The notes under the pieces were generated by a model. That model searched no databases and was not told where the DNA came from. It saw only the letters and a program-made list of their open reading frames with translations. A stretch of DNA of 64,000 nt, taken from the NCBI GenBank assembly GCA_003255025.1, contig QANY01008995.1:62001-126000 (forward strand). Direction: 5' to 3'. The DNA comes from Datisca glomerata. Its lineage: Eukaryota > Streptophyta > Magnoliopsida > Cucurbitales > Datiscaceae. Each line of letters begins with the position of its first letter. The stretch's first letter is position 1. A program made the position numbers and the translations under genes. Positions 37,591 to 49,972 of this stretch are shown in pieces.

Positions 37591-38460
37591 CACTTTCTCC
37601 TTCGCCTCCCTCATCTGCTCAGAGGTCAGCTCCTACTTCTGCCGGTTCTCAGGGGATTCCCGAGGAGACTGACGTCTGGAGGTGGCGGCGATAAATGGCG
37701 ACTCCACCTGTTCCGGCTTCTGTGAGCTTCTTAAAGGATTCTCGTCCTCGCACCTGATCGCGAAGGATATCAAATTTGACATGGACACAACTACCCTTCG
37801 CCAGATGTCTATTAACGACAAGGTCATCGGCCTTAGTCATAGCCTGTCGTAGGTAACTTTTTCTCTTTCTTTAATTTTATCTCTTTGCTCTTTCCTCTAT
37901 TCTTTTCCGTTTACCAACACTCAACGGATTTTTGCAAGCTGTGACTTATGACAACAGGCTCCAGGGGGACATTTACTCAATGGAGCTCGAGACAACGAGC
38001 TTTAGGAATAAGGTGCAGGTGATAAACAAGTCTCGTGGCATTGTCCTTGCAGGACGGGACCATCTAAGGAAGGTCGAGATGGAGCTCCAAGGGGTTGTCG
38101 CCCATCTTATTGAAGAGTTGGATGCCATTGTAGCTGAGCGGGTGAGGTTGGAGGAATCTCTGAAAGATTCAAAGAAGACTTCTAAGAACAACGAGGAAAA
38201 TTTATCCGTTGTTGAAGGGAAGTTGGCCGAGGTAGAGGGGAGGTTGTCGTCTGCGGAGGCATTTTAGCTAAGGCTGGTGAGCGGGAATCCAAACCTGTGG
38301 CCGAGTACTCGGCCATTTTTGATCAGGCTGAGGATATGGCCTATACTGCGGGTTATTGTGACGCCAAATATGATAAGGCTCCTCGCATGCCCCTTATTGA
38401 CCTTCCGACGACCTTGCTTCTGACCCTCCTACGGAGGCTACTCCCGAAGAGGAGTCTTAG
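37591..38460 (+). pseudogene. Antisense ORF of the gypsy element, coiled-coil C-terminal part
   Basis: Frame 37932-38267 (111 codons) is rich in Glu, Lys and Leu with heptad-like spacing ('LKDSKKTSKNNEENLSVVEG', 'LAEVEGRLSSAEA'), a likely coiled coil. After a one-frame shift it continues at 38270-38450 with 'AEYSAIFDQAEDMAYTAGY' and ends near 38460. In Tat elements the antisense ORF has just such a coiled-coil second half. The function of this protein is not established. Here it is split by the LTR insertion and frameshifted. Confidence 0.55.
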
Positions 38461-39599
38461 TTTGATTATCTTTGCACTTTTCTTTTTCATGTATTTTTTA
38501 CTTTTCTTGTACTTTAACTTTTCGACAGATCTACTTGTATTTTTCCAAAGTCAATGAGAATATCTTTCCTATTTCACTATTTCTTTTATCAGTTTTTCCT
38601 TTTTTCAATAGTAAAATAATTTTTTGCTTTCGCTTTCTTCTGTCATTTTCTCAAACACTTGGCAAAAATTTAGAGAAACACTTTCACTTAACAAGAAAAT
38701 TTCTCATTTCTGTAGTTACTTGTTTACCCGTGCCTACTCTTATTTTTAAGCTGGCTCAAATAATAGGATTTGCTTTGGTTGAAATATCATAGGGCGTATT
38801 TGTTCTCGTTTAGTCGAGCCACCCATTTTCATAGCTGTTTTGCTCAGTTTATTTGTCGTTATGTTTCAAAGACATTCATTCTTCTGTCTATAGAATATGT
38901 TTTTCTTTTTTAGAGCAGGACTTATGAAATGCCCATCTCAATGACTCACGCCCTTTAATTCATTTTGAGAGAATGACTTATTGTTCGCCCCTCTCAAGGA
39001 CTTACGCCCTTAGTTCATTCTGAGAGTAGGACTTATGAACTGCCTCTCCCAAGGACTCATGTCCTTAGTTCATTCTGGGAGTAGAAGTTATGAACTTCCC
39101 CTCCTGAGGACTTACACCTTTATTTCTGTTGTTATTATTATAAATGAGGAAAGCTGACACCAAGAGTTTTTACGTGGAAAACCTTTTGCGGGAAAAAACC
39201 ATGAGAAGATTTTTACTATAATGCTCTTTACAACTTTAACAAAGTATTTCTTTAGGTGGGCTGCATTCCACGATTTTGGTAGGCCCGTTCCTTCTTATGT
39301 TTTCAAATGGTAGTAGTTACTTTGCCCTATCCCACTGATGATATATGGCCCTTCCTATGTTGGCCCAAGTTTTCCCTTTGTCTAGAAGATCTTTCTTAAG
39401 ACTAAGTCCCTCCTCTGAAATTTTCATTTTTGTTCCTTCTTCAAGAAGTGAGATATCATCTTTTGATTGTAATGGGTCATCCAGATCAGGGTTGTTTCTA
39501 GTCGTTCTTCCACTTCATCAAGGTTGTTTCTAAGGTGTTCTTCGTTTTGTTGCTCGTCCCGTCTAGATTTCATAGTGGGGCTCCCAATTTAAACATGAA
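38461..39599 (-). other. Gypsy untranslated region downstream of integrase
   Basis: Noncoding. It contains the tandem repeats listed separately and the 'tttttacgtggaaaacct' segment (39157-39175) shared with the other gypsy relic at ~6640. Confidence 0.6.
38913..39130 (-). repeat. 55-bp tandem repeat, four units
   Basis: Units start at about 38913, 38968, 39023 and 39078. Each carries gag(a/t)g(t/c)a(g)gacttatgaa, then cccctctcaaggacttacgc, then ccttagttcattctgagag (read on +). It lies between integrase and the 3' LTR, the site where Tat/Ogre elements often carry tandem repeats. Confidence 0.75.
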
Positions 39600-42500
39600 T
39601 CACCACTTATACTCCATATGCTAAGGAAAATAGTGTTTCACCCGTTGCCTTTCTAGGAGTTATTCTGTATGCCCATAGCACTACTGCCAATTCTTCCACC
39701 AACTTCCCTTTGGCCAACTCTAGTCATTTTTTCATATTGTTGAGTATATTTCATTTTGATCTTTCAGCTTGTCCGTTTTCTTATGGATAGTAGGGTGTAG
39801 AGAATCGGTTTGATGATCTTCAAGTTCTTGCAAAAAAATTTCACCATGTTTCCATTGAATTGAAGTCTGTTGTGAGATATAAGGACCCCGGGAATTCCGT
39901 ATCGGCATAGTATGTTCTTCAATAGAAACCTTTTTACTTCCTCCTCACGAATTCTGACGAAGGCTTCAGCCTCAATCCATTTAGTGAAGTAATCTATTGC
40001 GACCAACAAGAAGCACTTTCGAGCAGGTGACGTAGGGAGAGGTCCAACAATGCCTAGAGCCCACTACATGAACGACTAATGACTTGCTACGGTTTTGAGT
40101 TCTCCAGGGGCCATTTTTTACTACAGGTGCAAAGCGCTGACACTTATCACATTTCTTTGCATACGGTTTAGCGTCATAATGTATCTTTGGCCAGTAGTAC
40201 CCCTCGTTCATCACTTTGTGTGCTAAAGATCTTCCCCCAGTATGATTTTCACATATTCCTTCGTATATTTCCGCTAATATATATGGAGCTTCATTCTCTC
40301 GTAGACACTTCAGATAAGGGCCTGTAAAGGATTTTTTTACACAATAGTTCATTTATCAATGTGTACCTAGTGCTCCGTTGCTGTACTTTCCTAGTGAGGA
40401 GCTTGTCCTTTGGAAGTATTCCCTCTTTAAGGTAGCAAATTATATCATCCAGCCAGCTCGATTCTCTTTCTACTTCAACGTCAACTACGATGTCCCATGG
40501 GAGTGAGTCACTTATTTTTCCATAAATTCTATGGGGACATTCCTTTTGTACTAGAATTGTAATGATGATCCCAAGTTCTCCAATGTGTCAACGTGCTCAT
40601 TCTCATTCCTCAATATCTGTTCGATTTTGTAGCTTTTCAATGTGCCTAGGAAGTTCTTCCTCTGTTGTAGTTTATCATCCTTTCATCTTTCACTTTATAT
40701 TCTTCCATTACCTATTTTACAATCAACATGGAATCATAAAATATTTTCGCATCTATTACATTTATTCCCATAGTAAAGACACCCCCGCTATTAGTGCTTT
40801 ATACTTTGCTTCATTGTTTGACGCCTAGAATCCGAAGAGATGGAGTGCTCCAATGTTTCTCTAAAGGGGGTCTTTATTAGCACCCCAGCTCCTGCTCCTT
40901 TATTATAGAAGCACCATCAACGTATAGTTTCCAGGGCCCGTTCTCAGTTTTTGTGAGGTTCTCTTTGAATTTCTCCTTTAGTGAAGTCCACGACGAAGTC
41001 TGCTAATGCCTACCCTTTGATTGAGGTTCTGGGTTTATAATGGCTTAGCTCAATTGACAACTTCACCATGCTTCTGCTTACTTCTAGAGAGTGCAGGAGA
41101 CTTTTGATAGGTGAATCTGTCAGCACTTTGATGCTATGTGCCTGAAAATTTGGTCTCAATTTTCATGCGGCGGTCATAATGGTTAGCACCAAATTCTCCA
41201 TCCATTTATACTTTATCTCGGCTGCTACTAGGCTTTTACTGATGAAGTACACATGTTTATGCTTTCTTTCTTCTTCCTTGATGAGTTTGGCATTGACGGC
41301 GACCGCCAAAATGATAACATACAGCAGGAGTTGTTCACCTGGTACCAACTTAGAGAGTAGAGGTGGTGTTATCAGGTACTCCTTATTCTATTGAAAGCTT
41401 CTTCACATTCTTCATTCCATCCGTCTATAGAATTCTTTCTCAGCTTTTTGAAAAATAGTTTACACTTATCAGTAGACCTCAAGATGAATCTGTTCAGGGA
41501 GGCCAACCTTCATGTTAACCCTTGTATCTCTTTTCAGGTTTGTGAAGATACCATCTCCATAATTGTCTTCACTGCACTTTGATTCCCCGTTGTGTTACCA
41601 GGTGCCCGAGGAACATCCCGCAGCTACCCCGAACGAACATTTTTCCAGATTTAGCTTCATGAAGTTTTTCCTTAGAACTGTAAAGGCTTCTTCGAGGTCT
41701 CGAATATGGTCATCCTGTTTCTGACTTTTAACTAGCATGTCGTCTACATAGACTTCCATGATTTTCTCGACCTATTCGCGAAAGACTTTGTTCACCAACC
41801 TTTGATAGGTAGCACCTGTATTTTTTTTAATCTAAAAGGCATGACTTTATAACAATAGACATGATACTCAATAATGAATGAAGTCTTTTCTTGATCAAGT
41901 TGGAACATTTTCACCTTATTATATCCGAAATACACGTCCATGAAGCTGAGTAGTTTATGTCTCGACATTGCATCAACCATTTGATATATCCTTGGCAGCG
42001 GTTATTCATCTTTGGGATAGGCTTTGTTGAAATCAGTGAAGTCCACGCATATTCTCCACTTTCCATTTTTAATCCGTACCATTACCACGTTTGCCAGTCC
42101 CGAATGAAACCTGTTGTCAAGAGCTTTTCGAGTTCTTGTTCAATTGCCTGATTCCATTCTAGGGAAAAGCTCATCTTCCTCTAGTTCACTGGCTTGACAA
42201 TGAGATCTGTATTCAACCTATGACAGATGATTTCTTCGGGAACGCCCAACATCGCATGTGTCGTAGTTGCAAATACACTAACTTTTTTTTTCACTTTTTT
42301 TGAGACATGTATCAACATTTGTCATCTTCTGATTTCCTTCCTCCAAGCACACAAGTTCTGTTTCTTCCATTGCCTCATTCCTCAGGCCAACTTCCCCATC
42401 TTCCTATGATTTTTATAAATCCACGGGTTGTTTGCCTTCAGCCTTTTTCATAGCCTTCTTCTTGATGGATTTCAAAGCAGTCAGGGAGCAGATGCGGGCA

Positions 42501-44610
42501 GCGACCTGATCTCCCCTTATCGTTCTAACTCCATCTAGTGACGGATATTTCAGTATTTGGTAGAAAGCTGAAGGGATGACTTTCATTTTGTGGAGCTAGG
42601 TTCTCCACAAGATAGCGTGTACATGGACGACGTTCTGAGTATCATGAACTTAGTCATATAGTTGAAGGGGTCTACATTCACCAAGAGAACAAGGGTTCCC
42701 TGTGAGTAGTTGATGGCCCTGTTGAACCTATCAACGGCTGTGAAGTTGCTTGCAACTCCTGTTCTCGCATTTACATTTTCTTTAAGGTTGTCTGGTATAG
42801 AATGTTCACTAAACTCCCGTCGTCAACTAAGACCCTCCTTAGTAAGCAGTTGTCGACTTGTATTGAAACGATAAGAGTATTGTTATGATGCCCATTGTGC
42901 TTCAAATCTAGATCATCGAACACCAGCGACGGATTCCCGCTGACACTTGGGGATCCTTCTAGGCGCTTTTCCAGCATCATCATTTTGCACTATATCTTCC
43001 TTTCCTTCCTCGTTGTCCCTCTTGATTTGTAAGTGCAATAACTGTGTCGACGATCCAGAGAGATTATTTACTGTTGTCACGCTTGTGTTCCCCTTGATTG
43101 TCCTTTTCAACTTCCTGTTTATGCTTTTCTTTCTTCACGAATTGACGGAGGTATCCGTCTTTTATCAGTTGCTCGATGTAGTCTTTAAGTTGGAAATAAT
43201 CCCTTGTGTAAATTCTCGCTGCTCGTGTGAAAGGAGCAGCACTTGTCTTTATCCTTGCAGCTTAGCTCTTTTGTGAGCGGCACTAGCCTCTTCAGCCAAG
43301 GTTTATCTTTGATCATATCCAGGACTTAGTTTACTGGAATGGTCAACGATGTGTAAACCTTGTCTCTTGGGTAATGCCCGATGCTCCTATGAAAGGAGAA
43401 GTATTTGTCTTCATCCTTATAGCTTGGCTCTTTTGTGTGGCGGGCTGGACTTTTCAGCCAAAGCTTATCTTTGATCATATCTAGGACTTGGCTTACAAAC
43501 GGTCAATGACGTGTAAACCTTATCCCTTGGGTGTATCCTATCTGAGTCCCGCCTTCAGTACCTCATTCTTTCCTGCTTGTTATTTCTCTCGTTTTCTCTT
43601 TCCATTCTGTCAGACTTTTTTCTTTCAAGTCTCAAATTTATTTCACATTTTCTTGGCTCCTCAGTCTTCCATTCTGCCGCTTTTAGCAGTCTTCTTTTCT
43701 CATCTTCTAGAGTGATGTAGGCTTGCGTCCGTTAAAAGGATTCTGCCATGGACAGTGGTTTCATCATGGATAGATCTTCAAACAAGGGTGAGTTTGGGTC
43801 TAACCCCCGTCTGAAGGCCAGTCTGGCAACTCGATCATCGCAATTTTCAACTTTCGTTATCTTGTCCTTAAATATTTGGCTGTATTCTCGTAGGGACTCC
43901 CATTTCTTGGTGAAAATTGTCAAAAGATACTCTAATGTCTTCCATGACCGCTCGATAGGTAAAGTGTTATTCTAGGAAGACAGAGGACATAACAGCAAAG
44001 TTAGTAATTGAATGCATAGGGAGGGAATGATACCATTTCAGAGTTGTTCTCTCCAGGCTAGTAGGGAACAACCTGCACATCAGTTTGTCACCGTGCTGAT
44101 ATAGCGCCATTATTTTTCTAAACCGTCTGAGGTGGTCTACGACATCTATTTTCCCCTTGTAACATTTAAATTTGGGAATTATGAACTTTTGGGTACGGAT
44201 GCCGTCATGATTTCACGGCTTAATGGAGTACAAGTGAGGGATTCGAGGTCGGTCTTTCCTGTATTTCCCAGGTTTCTCATCTCCATCATTTTTCGCTCAA
44301 GTAATTCCTCCATCGCTTCTTTCGTTATGACCTGGGACTGACAAGCTTCTCCCGTAGCCTTTTTCACGTGATTTTGGGATTAGACTTCTACTTCCTCATT
44401 TTGTACGTTTCTACTGTTCTCGTGATTCTCCTACCTTACATCTTGCCCGTTGCCGTCGAGGGGATTTATTGTGCCTTTGACTGACTTCGGCATGTGTCAT
44501 TGTTAGTTCTTGTTGAAGCGTGTTGATTTGGTCCTGCACAGTCTGTCATGCACTACACAGCGCCTCCGTGTTCCTTCCTTCCATTTCCTACATCTGGTTT
44601 AGGATTGTCT
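39600..44610 (-). pseudogene. Gypsy gag-pol, decayed
   Basis: From high to low coordinates: gag (44610-43700, with 'WESLREYSQIFKDKI' and 'LAFRRGLDPNSPLFEDL'), protease (42983-42771, 'VDDGSLVNIL'), and reverse transcriptase (about 42150-41700, with 'LLSFMDVYFGYNKVKMFQLD' and YVDDM near 41735-41750). RNase H follows (41348-40600, 'KHVYFISKSLVAAEIKY'), then integrase zinc finger (40352-40090, 'EIYEGICENHTGGRSLAHKV' and CDKC), integrase core (40009-39764, 'AIDYFTKWIEAEA') and C-terminal part near 39660 ('[20 protein letters not shown]'). A core acidic position is changed (LISHN where DNG is usual), and stops occur throughout. Dead copy. Confidence 0.9.
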
Positions 44611-44900
44611 CACTATAAGAATTATGTGTTTTAATTGCATTCAAGGATTGCATTTTATAGTAAAACACAATGAAATGTGCATTCTTATGCGGGAGTAAAG
44701 AGCGGGGAACGAAAATCTCCAACCCGCCTAAAAATTTGCACACAAAACACTCCATCTTTCAATCTGAGAGAGAGAGAGAGGTTGATTGATGATCGAATGA
44801 ATACAAATGTAGTTGTAGTGAAATAATTATTCTATACAGTCTTGTGTACCGTTTCTTGTTTTGGGTTCATCTCAAGAAGTATCGTTGAGATATTCACATT

Positions 44901-45063
44901 CTATAGATATAGAATACTGGGTTCATTTAGTTTGAAGCTTAAATCGCCTTTAATGGCAGTTCCTCTTAAAGGGAAACTTCTATCCTTTGGCATTTTCACT
45001 TTCCTCAGAATCTCCCTCATTGCTTCAGTAATATGAGTTCCAGGAATGTTCAGAGCATGGCAA
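44901..45063 (-). pseudogene. Exon-like frame in CACTA, family unknown
   Basis: A ~53-codon open frame on the - strand ending at TAG 44901-44903, with 'HALNIPGTHITEAMREILRK', then 'MPKDRSFPLRGTA' and 'GDLSFKLNEPSILYL'. The composition looks like real protein rather than random AT-rich translation. I do not recognise the family. It could be the last exon of a captured gene or part of a degraded transposon protein. Confidence 0.35.
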
Positions 45064-46113
45064 GAAAGAAAGACAGACAAAGTAATAATTTTGTAGTATA
45101 TACTTTATTGTCTTCCTTTGTATATGTATTCTAAATTAGTATATGTATGGAAATAAACATATAATGCAATGGCTGGTGGGTTAAAAAGTTACATTTGTAG
45201 ACCCCTTCTGTCCAATTGTCTTATTCCTACAAAATGTGTAGGCCTCTCTGGCCAATATGTTCTTGTTAATGTAGTGTAATTGTTATGGGTTTTGGCTATT
45301 TTTGTAGTTTTTTTATTTTAAGTGTTGGGCTTGTTACAGTATATGGCATTATTGGCCATATCATATAGAAGTCTTTTCATTTTTATGTGAATTCTTATGC
45401 TAACTCTCTGCATATTCAGCTACTAAATTTTTGCTTTTCGGGGTTAAAACATCTAGAATTATCTTTGTTAAGATGCAGGGAGACACAATAAAGGAAGTAG
45501 GTTTTTTTCAAGTTTAAAAAGTTTGATTTGTTGCATCTTTGGGTACGGTGAGAAAAGTGGAAAGAGCCAAACAATTGCATTGACCTCAACCTCCAGGCTA
45601 GAGGCAACCATGGTAGCTGCAACAATGATGGCCCAAAAACAGCTGCATTGACTTTAACTTTATGGTGTGGTTTTCTCTACTTATATTTTGCATTTCTTCC
45701 TTGATTTTAGAGTTTTTTCAGTGAAATGTTATATCTCGAAATATGGCCTTTCTCTCCGTGGGGTTGCCAAAGCAGTCACTTACTACATGATGATGGATGA
45801 TCAAACGAGTAAAGGGATTTTACTACTATTGCAATAGTCATTTGGATCTGCTGGTTTATAATCAATTTGACGTGCTTGGATATGACATTTCTTATTGCTC
45901 ACATGGTTATATTTGCATTGCTTTACTTCTCTTGTTGTTTTAGTGAATCCTTTATTCTGTAGATTTTAGTGCTTAGCTTTTTGGCTAGTTTATGTTGTGT
46001 GTAAATGTAGTTTCTTGAAAGTATCTAGCTGTGCCAATTGGAATAAAAAAATTCTTCAAAAAAGACCTTAAGTCTCTAAGATTTTGTTATAATTTCATGG
46101 TCTTCTCTTTAAG

Positions 46114-46206
46114 GTCACGGTGGAAACAACCATCAGATTCATAAAGGAAGCGCCTAATCTCTCAGTTAGTGGTTTCAACATGTACAAGAACATTCATCTC
46201 ATCATG
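46114..46206 (+). pseudogene. Captured exon in CACTA, family unknown
   Basis: A 93-nt exon-like block with acceptor ctttaag before it and donor |gtatgt after it. It encodes 31 residues with no stop, including 'VTVETTIRFIKEAPNLSVSG' and 'FNMYKNIHL'. Its splice signals and phase-0 length suggest a genuine host exon. Family not recognised. Confidence 0.4.
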
Positions 46207-47553
46207 GTATGTAGGTTGTGTGTATGAGCAAAGCTGCCCGAATTTCTCCTGTAACTTGGTATCTTGTTAATCTGTTGCCATAAATAATCTTGCGTACAAC
46301 CATATAGGATATATTCAACATCATCCTTTATGCTTTTACTTCAATCCCTATATTTGATATTCATTCTCGAGGTTCAAAATCAGTTTGGGCGACCCATTAA
46401 TTGTAATTGTGGCACTTATTTTTTTTATTGATAATTTTGGCCGTATAGTATAGGATTTCTGCATCCTATGTAGAAGTGTAAAATTACATATAAATGATAA
46501 CAATGCAGCAATTTATTGCAATTGTTTCAGCCATTCTAGAAAGTCACTTGTGATGGTTTTACAAAAGGGAATGACATTGTGGGTATTATGCCTTCTATCT
46601 GCATTCTTCATAATTATTTCCCTTAAGATAAATTATATAACCTCAATTATGTATTATATTTCACCTACTGTAGGGGTTCTTGAGGTAAATTTCATGGAGT
46701 TGCGCATGACAAGTAGGATTTTGAGAGATCATCAATATTTATTTTACTTGAGAATGGGCTAAAACAAATGGCAATCGACTATTGGTAGGTAACTTCGCAA
46801 CAACTCTAAAACCTTTAAATATTTATGAACATGCATTCAAAGTTTGGTAGGGCCTATGGCCATCATTTGGAGATGAACGTGTTTCATAGAATTTTCATTG
46901 GGCCAATTATCAGAACATTTATCTTGTTTCTCTTTTGACTAGTCCACTGTGCTTAAGGATGACGAGGAAGATGGAAGGGTCTCAAATCAATTGTAGCAAT
47001 AATTTATTAGACGGTTACAACATGAGCTGCATAAATTAGATTGTTAACCATATTTTTGCATTAATGTTGTCTCAAAATCATCAAGACTTGCTCTATAGAT
47101 ATTCAGAGCAATACTCTTAGGTCCTATATAAAAGCTAAAGTTAAATTAGATCAATACTCCTCGAACAAAGTTAAATTTCTTGATTTTGCCAACATCATAA
47201 TTGTGTCTTTCCCAGAGAATTTTCACGTGTTAGCTAGCACTATTTTAGTTTCTTCCTTATCTGAGACTAAATTTCAAATTAGATTGAGGAAGCAAAAGTT
47301 TGATTGGATTTTTTTTTTGGGGGGGGGGGGGCAAAAGCTCATAGAGGACTGTTGAGTCTGTTGACTTTTTTAGTTTATTTTTGTACGTTAGGTTTATTAA
47401 TCATTAGTTTTACTTGTGTTATTAATCATAGGTTTGATTTGATTGATTCTATAGATTATGCAGTTGGAGAAATCTATTTGGTGGCTGACAGTTAAAAGAG
47501 ATGGCTGAAATATTTTCAATACTGATAGAGATAGATAATTGATGTAAATTTAG

Positions 47554-47639
47554 GTGAAGAACCGATTGTTATACTTAGAGCTGAGATTGACCATCTTTCT
47601 CTGCCAGAACAACAATGGGTTGAACAACAATATATTCAG
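47554..47639 (+). pseudogene. Captured exon in CACTA, family unknown
   Basis: An 86-nt block between acceptor aatttag and donor cag|gtatgt. After a two-base phase it encodes 'EEPIVILRAEIDHLSLPEQQ' followed by WVEQQYIQ, with no stop. This is protein-like, with a perfect plant donor consensus. Family not recognised. Confidence 0.4.
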
Positions 47640-48386
47640 GTATGTTCATCCTCAACCAAATGGTTTAGCAAATCACTTCCATTAACTATAAGTTTCTTCC
47701 GATTTCTCATCTCTTTTATGCTTTATTTTCTGTTTTTGAAATATTTATGGTAGAAATAGATTGATTTATATTTTTTATTTCTCAATATCGTAGAACTATG
47801 CTTATTTATAATTGTTGTAGATCAATAATGCAGAGTATTTTAGCATTGGATCACTTAAGTCTCAGAATATGTAAAGTTGTACCACCGGTCTCCCATACTC
47901 AGGTATGGGTTGAAAGGATTGTTTGATGTGAAGACAAATTGAAACTTTCAGAATTAGTACTGTTAAATGTGTTTGAAAAAACTTTCAGAATTAGCTGAAA
48001 TTTATGTGCTAGACTCTTGAGCAATTGCCAGCAAACATCTTATTGTATGCAAGTCTCCGACTTTGAGAGACTTTTTACCTGGATTGTATGTTTATATTGT
48101 TGTGACACGTTGGTAAATGTACTTCATACATCTCCCCTTAGGTTAATTCATTTCCCCCTTATATTACACTTGGACTTTTAATATTCTCCTATTTAAGATT
48201 GCCCCTTTTAATGAGACAGAGTTATATGTTTGGACTAAACTCACAAAGGTTCTTTAGAAACAAATCCATGAGACACATAGCCAAAGTGAACAATAACTTG
48301 TGAACTCATTCCAAATTCACTCATCAGAATTTGTAGTTGATTATTTTTTACTTTTCTTTTTTAAGTTATTCCAAACATTTATGCAA

Positions 48387-48459
48387 GGCTTAGGAGCTTA
48401 TTTTGCAGGTATGAGGAAGATAGAGAAGGAAATGGCTAAGAAAGTTAATGATTTAAGTG
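48387..48459 (+). pseudogene. Captured RPT1-like 26S proteasome ATPase exon
   Basis: Reads 'GLGAYFAG' then 'EKEMAKKVNDLSG', followed by a donor (|gtatgt at 48460). In plant 26S proteasome regulatory ATPase 1 (RPT1/PRS7) the region after the acidic N-terminus has GLGPYS..IKK.EKEIK..AKK(I/V)NDLCG, so the order and most residues agree, with about three residues missing between EKE and AKK. None of the ATPase domain was found. It is a fragment and cannot work as a proteasome subunit. The identification is from recall. Confidence 0.45.
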
Positions 48460-49744
48460 GTATGTATTACTTTCATAATTAAGGGCATGTGCTTTGCGTC
48501 TAGTAAATGATGGAGACAAGGTAATCTCCTAGCATGATAGATCAATTATGTTGTGGTTCCTTTTGACAATTGTATAGTTTTTCTTTTTGTTTCATTGAGA
48601 ACCGAATTCGTGTTGCTGATTACGAACTGAATCTGGGGTTAATTCTGAGATAGTTATTCGGAAAATATTATCTCATTGGAAAGCTTGTTGAGTCAGAGTT
48701 ACAATGCAATTTACGGAGTTCGATTTAGAGTTTTCTAGATGGAGTTATGACTGTTTTTATCCAGAGTGCGCAAGCTGACTGTTCTACTCGGGAATGCATG
48801 AAATTTATATCTTTTTGTATTTCTTTTGAAGTTACTAGGAGTTAGTTAACCAATAAACAGTGTAATCTGCATGGGTCAAGTCATCATCTTAGAGTCAGTA
48901 GTTTGCATTAAGTGAATTTTGAATACAAGTTAGGCTTGTGGTATGCCCACATGAGGTGTGGGGCTTCGATTTACTTAAGGGACCCACATGACCAAATGTT
49001 ATAGTTTCTTGTCTTCTGTAGATAGTTTTATAGTTATTTTTTTTGTTGTGCCATTTGTTTGTAAATGTCTCATAGGGAGCAAAATGATTGAATTAAAGGA
49101 GTAAAAGTCAAATTGAATTAAGGGAGTGTTGATTTGTTCTTGTACATTAGATTTATTAATCATTAATTTTTGTATGTTATTAATCATTAATAATTATTTT
49201 ACTCTATTCTTTTCTCTTTAGTCATATTATATTGAATAGTACATTTTTTCACATTATTTTCTAGATTCAGCTTTTATAAATGAATTCTTTATTTTTCTAG
49301 ATTATTTGAAAATCTACAGTTACATTATACTTCAAAACAAAGTCAACAGAAGCAAGCAAGCCACACGTTGCCTCGACATCGGTTTCTGAAGCTTCATAAT
49401 TAGATTTGAAGTCTTATTAGATTTTAATCATTTTCTTAGGATATTACTTTTACTTGTTCTATGTAAAAATTAATATGTATTTCTCATTTGAAACTATGAT
49501 TTTTACGGACAATAATTTGCAACAGTTTTGAGTAATAAAATAAAAAATTATGTAATGTTATAATTTTTTTGATATTTTGAAAAAAATATTATTTTTTTAA
49601 GTTTGTACAATGGCAATAATAAATAATATAAAAAACTTATAATTACAAGATGTTACGCATCATATAATATAAAAATGCTATGAAAAGTTTTTGACAGCGT
49701 ATAAAAACGTTATGTTAAGTTTTTATTATTGATTTATAAATGCT

Positions 49745-49945
49745 ATCATTTGTCTACTATAACATTGAAAAAATGCTATGATAGGTCTGTCATAACTGGA
49801 AAAAATGCTATGTAGGTCTGCCAAGCGTTGAAAAAAAATGCTACGGTAGATCTTTAATAGTATTGAAAAAAGGTCTACCATAACGTTTAAAAACGCTATA
49901 AAAATTGTTTTGATAGCAACGAAAAAATGCTATGGTAGGGTCGGA
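49745..49945 (-). repeat. CACTA subterminal repeats
   Basis: At least six copies, in both orientations, of a motif like gaaaaaatgctat(g)gtaggtc (e.g. 49770, 49800, 49838, 49868 inverted, 49919), ending 27 bp before the CATAGTG terminus. Such arrays are binding sites for the transposase in En/Spm-type elements. No matching array was seen at the left end. Confidence 0.7.
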
Positions 49946-49972
49946 CTTTTAATGACGTTGGTAAACATAGTG

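Larger units (their letters stand above)
47350..49190 (+). repeat. Direct repeat pair (TRIM-like) inside CACTA
   Basis: Two ~65-80-bp segments start TGTTGA at 47350 and 49127 and share 'taggtttattaatcatta/tagatttattaatcatta' and 'gttattaatcat'. The second is preceded by a purine run (aagggag), as a 3' LTR would be. This could be a small TRIM-like retroelement of ~1.8 kb, or two unrelated copies of a short repeat. No primer site was identified. Confidence 0.3.
44611..49972. mobile_element. CACTA (En/Spm-type) transposon inserted in gypsy gag
   Basis: The element starts CACTATAAG and ends CATAGTG, so both ends read CACTAT inward. It is flanked by TCT on each side (44608-44610 and 49973-49975), the 3-bp target duplication typical of CACTA transposons. 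Removing it with one TCT rejoins the gypsy gag frame across the site. The right ~220 bp carries subterminal repeats. Beyond CACTAT the two ends share little, so the inverted repeats are short or decayed. No transposase was recognised. The interior carries host-gene-like exon pieces with splice sites, so it looks like a non-autonomous Pack-CACTA. Confidence 0.85.
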
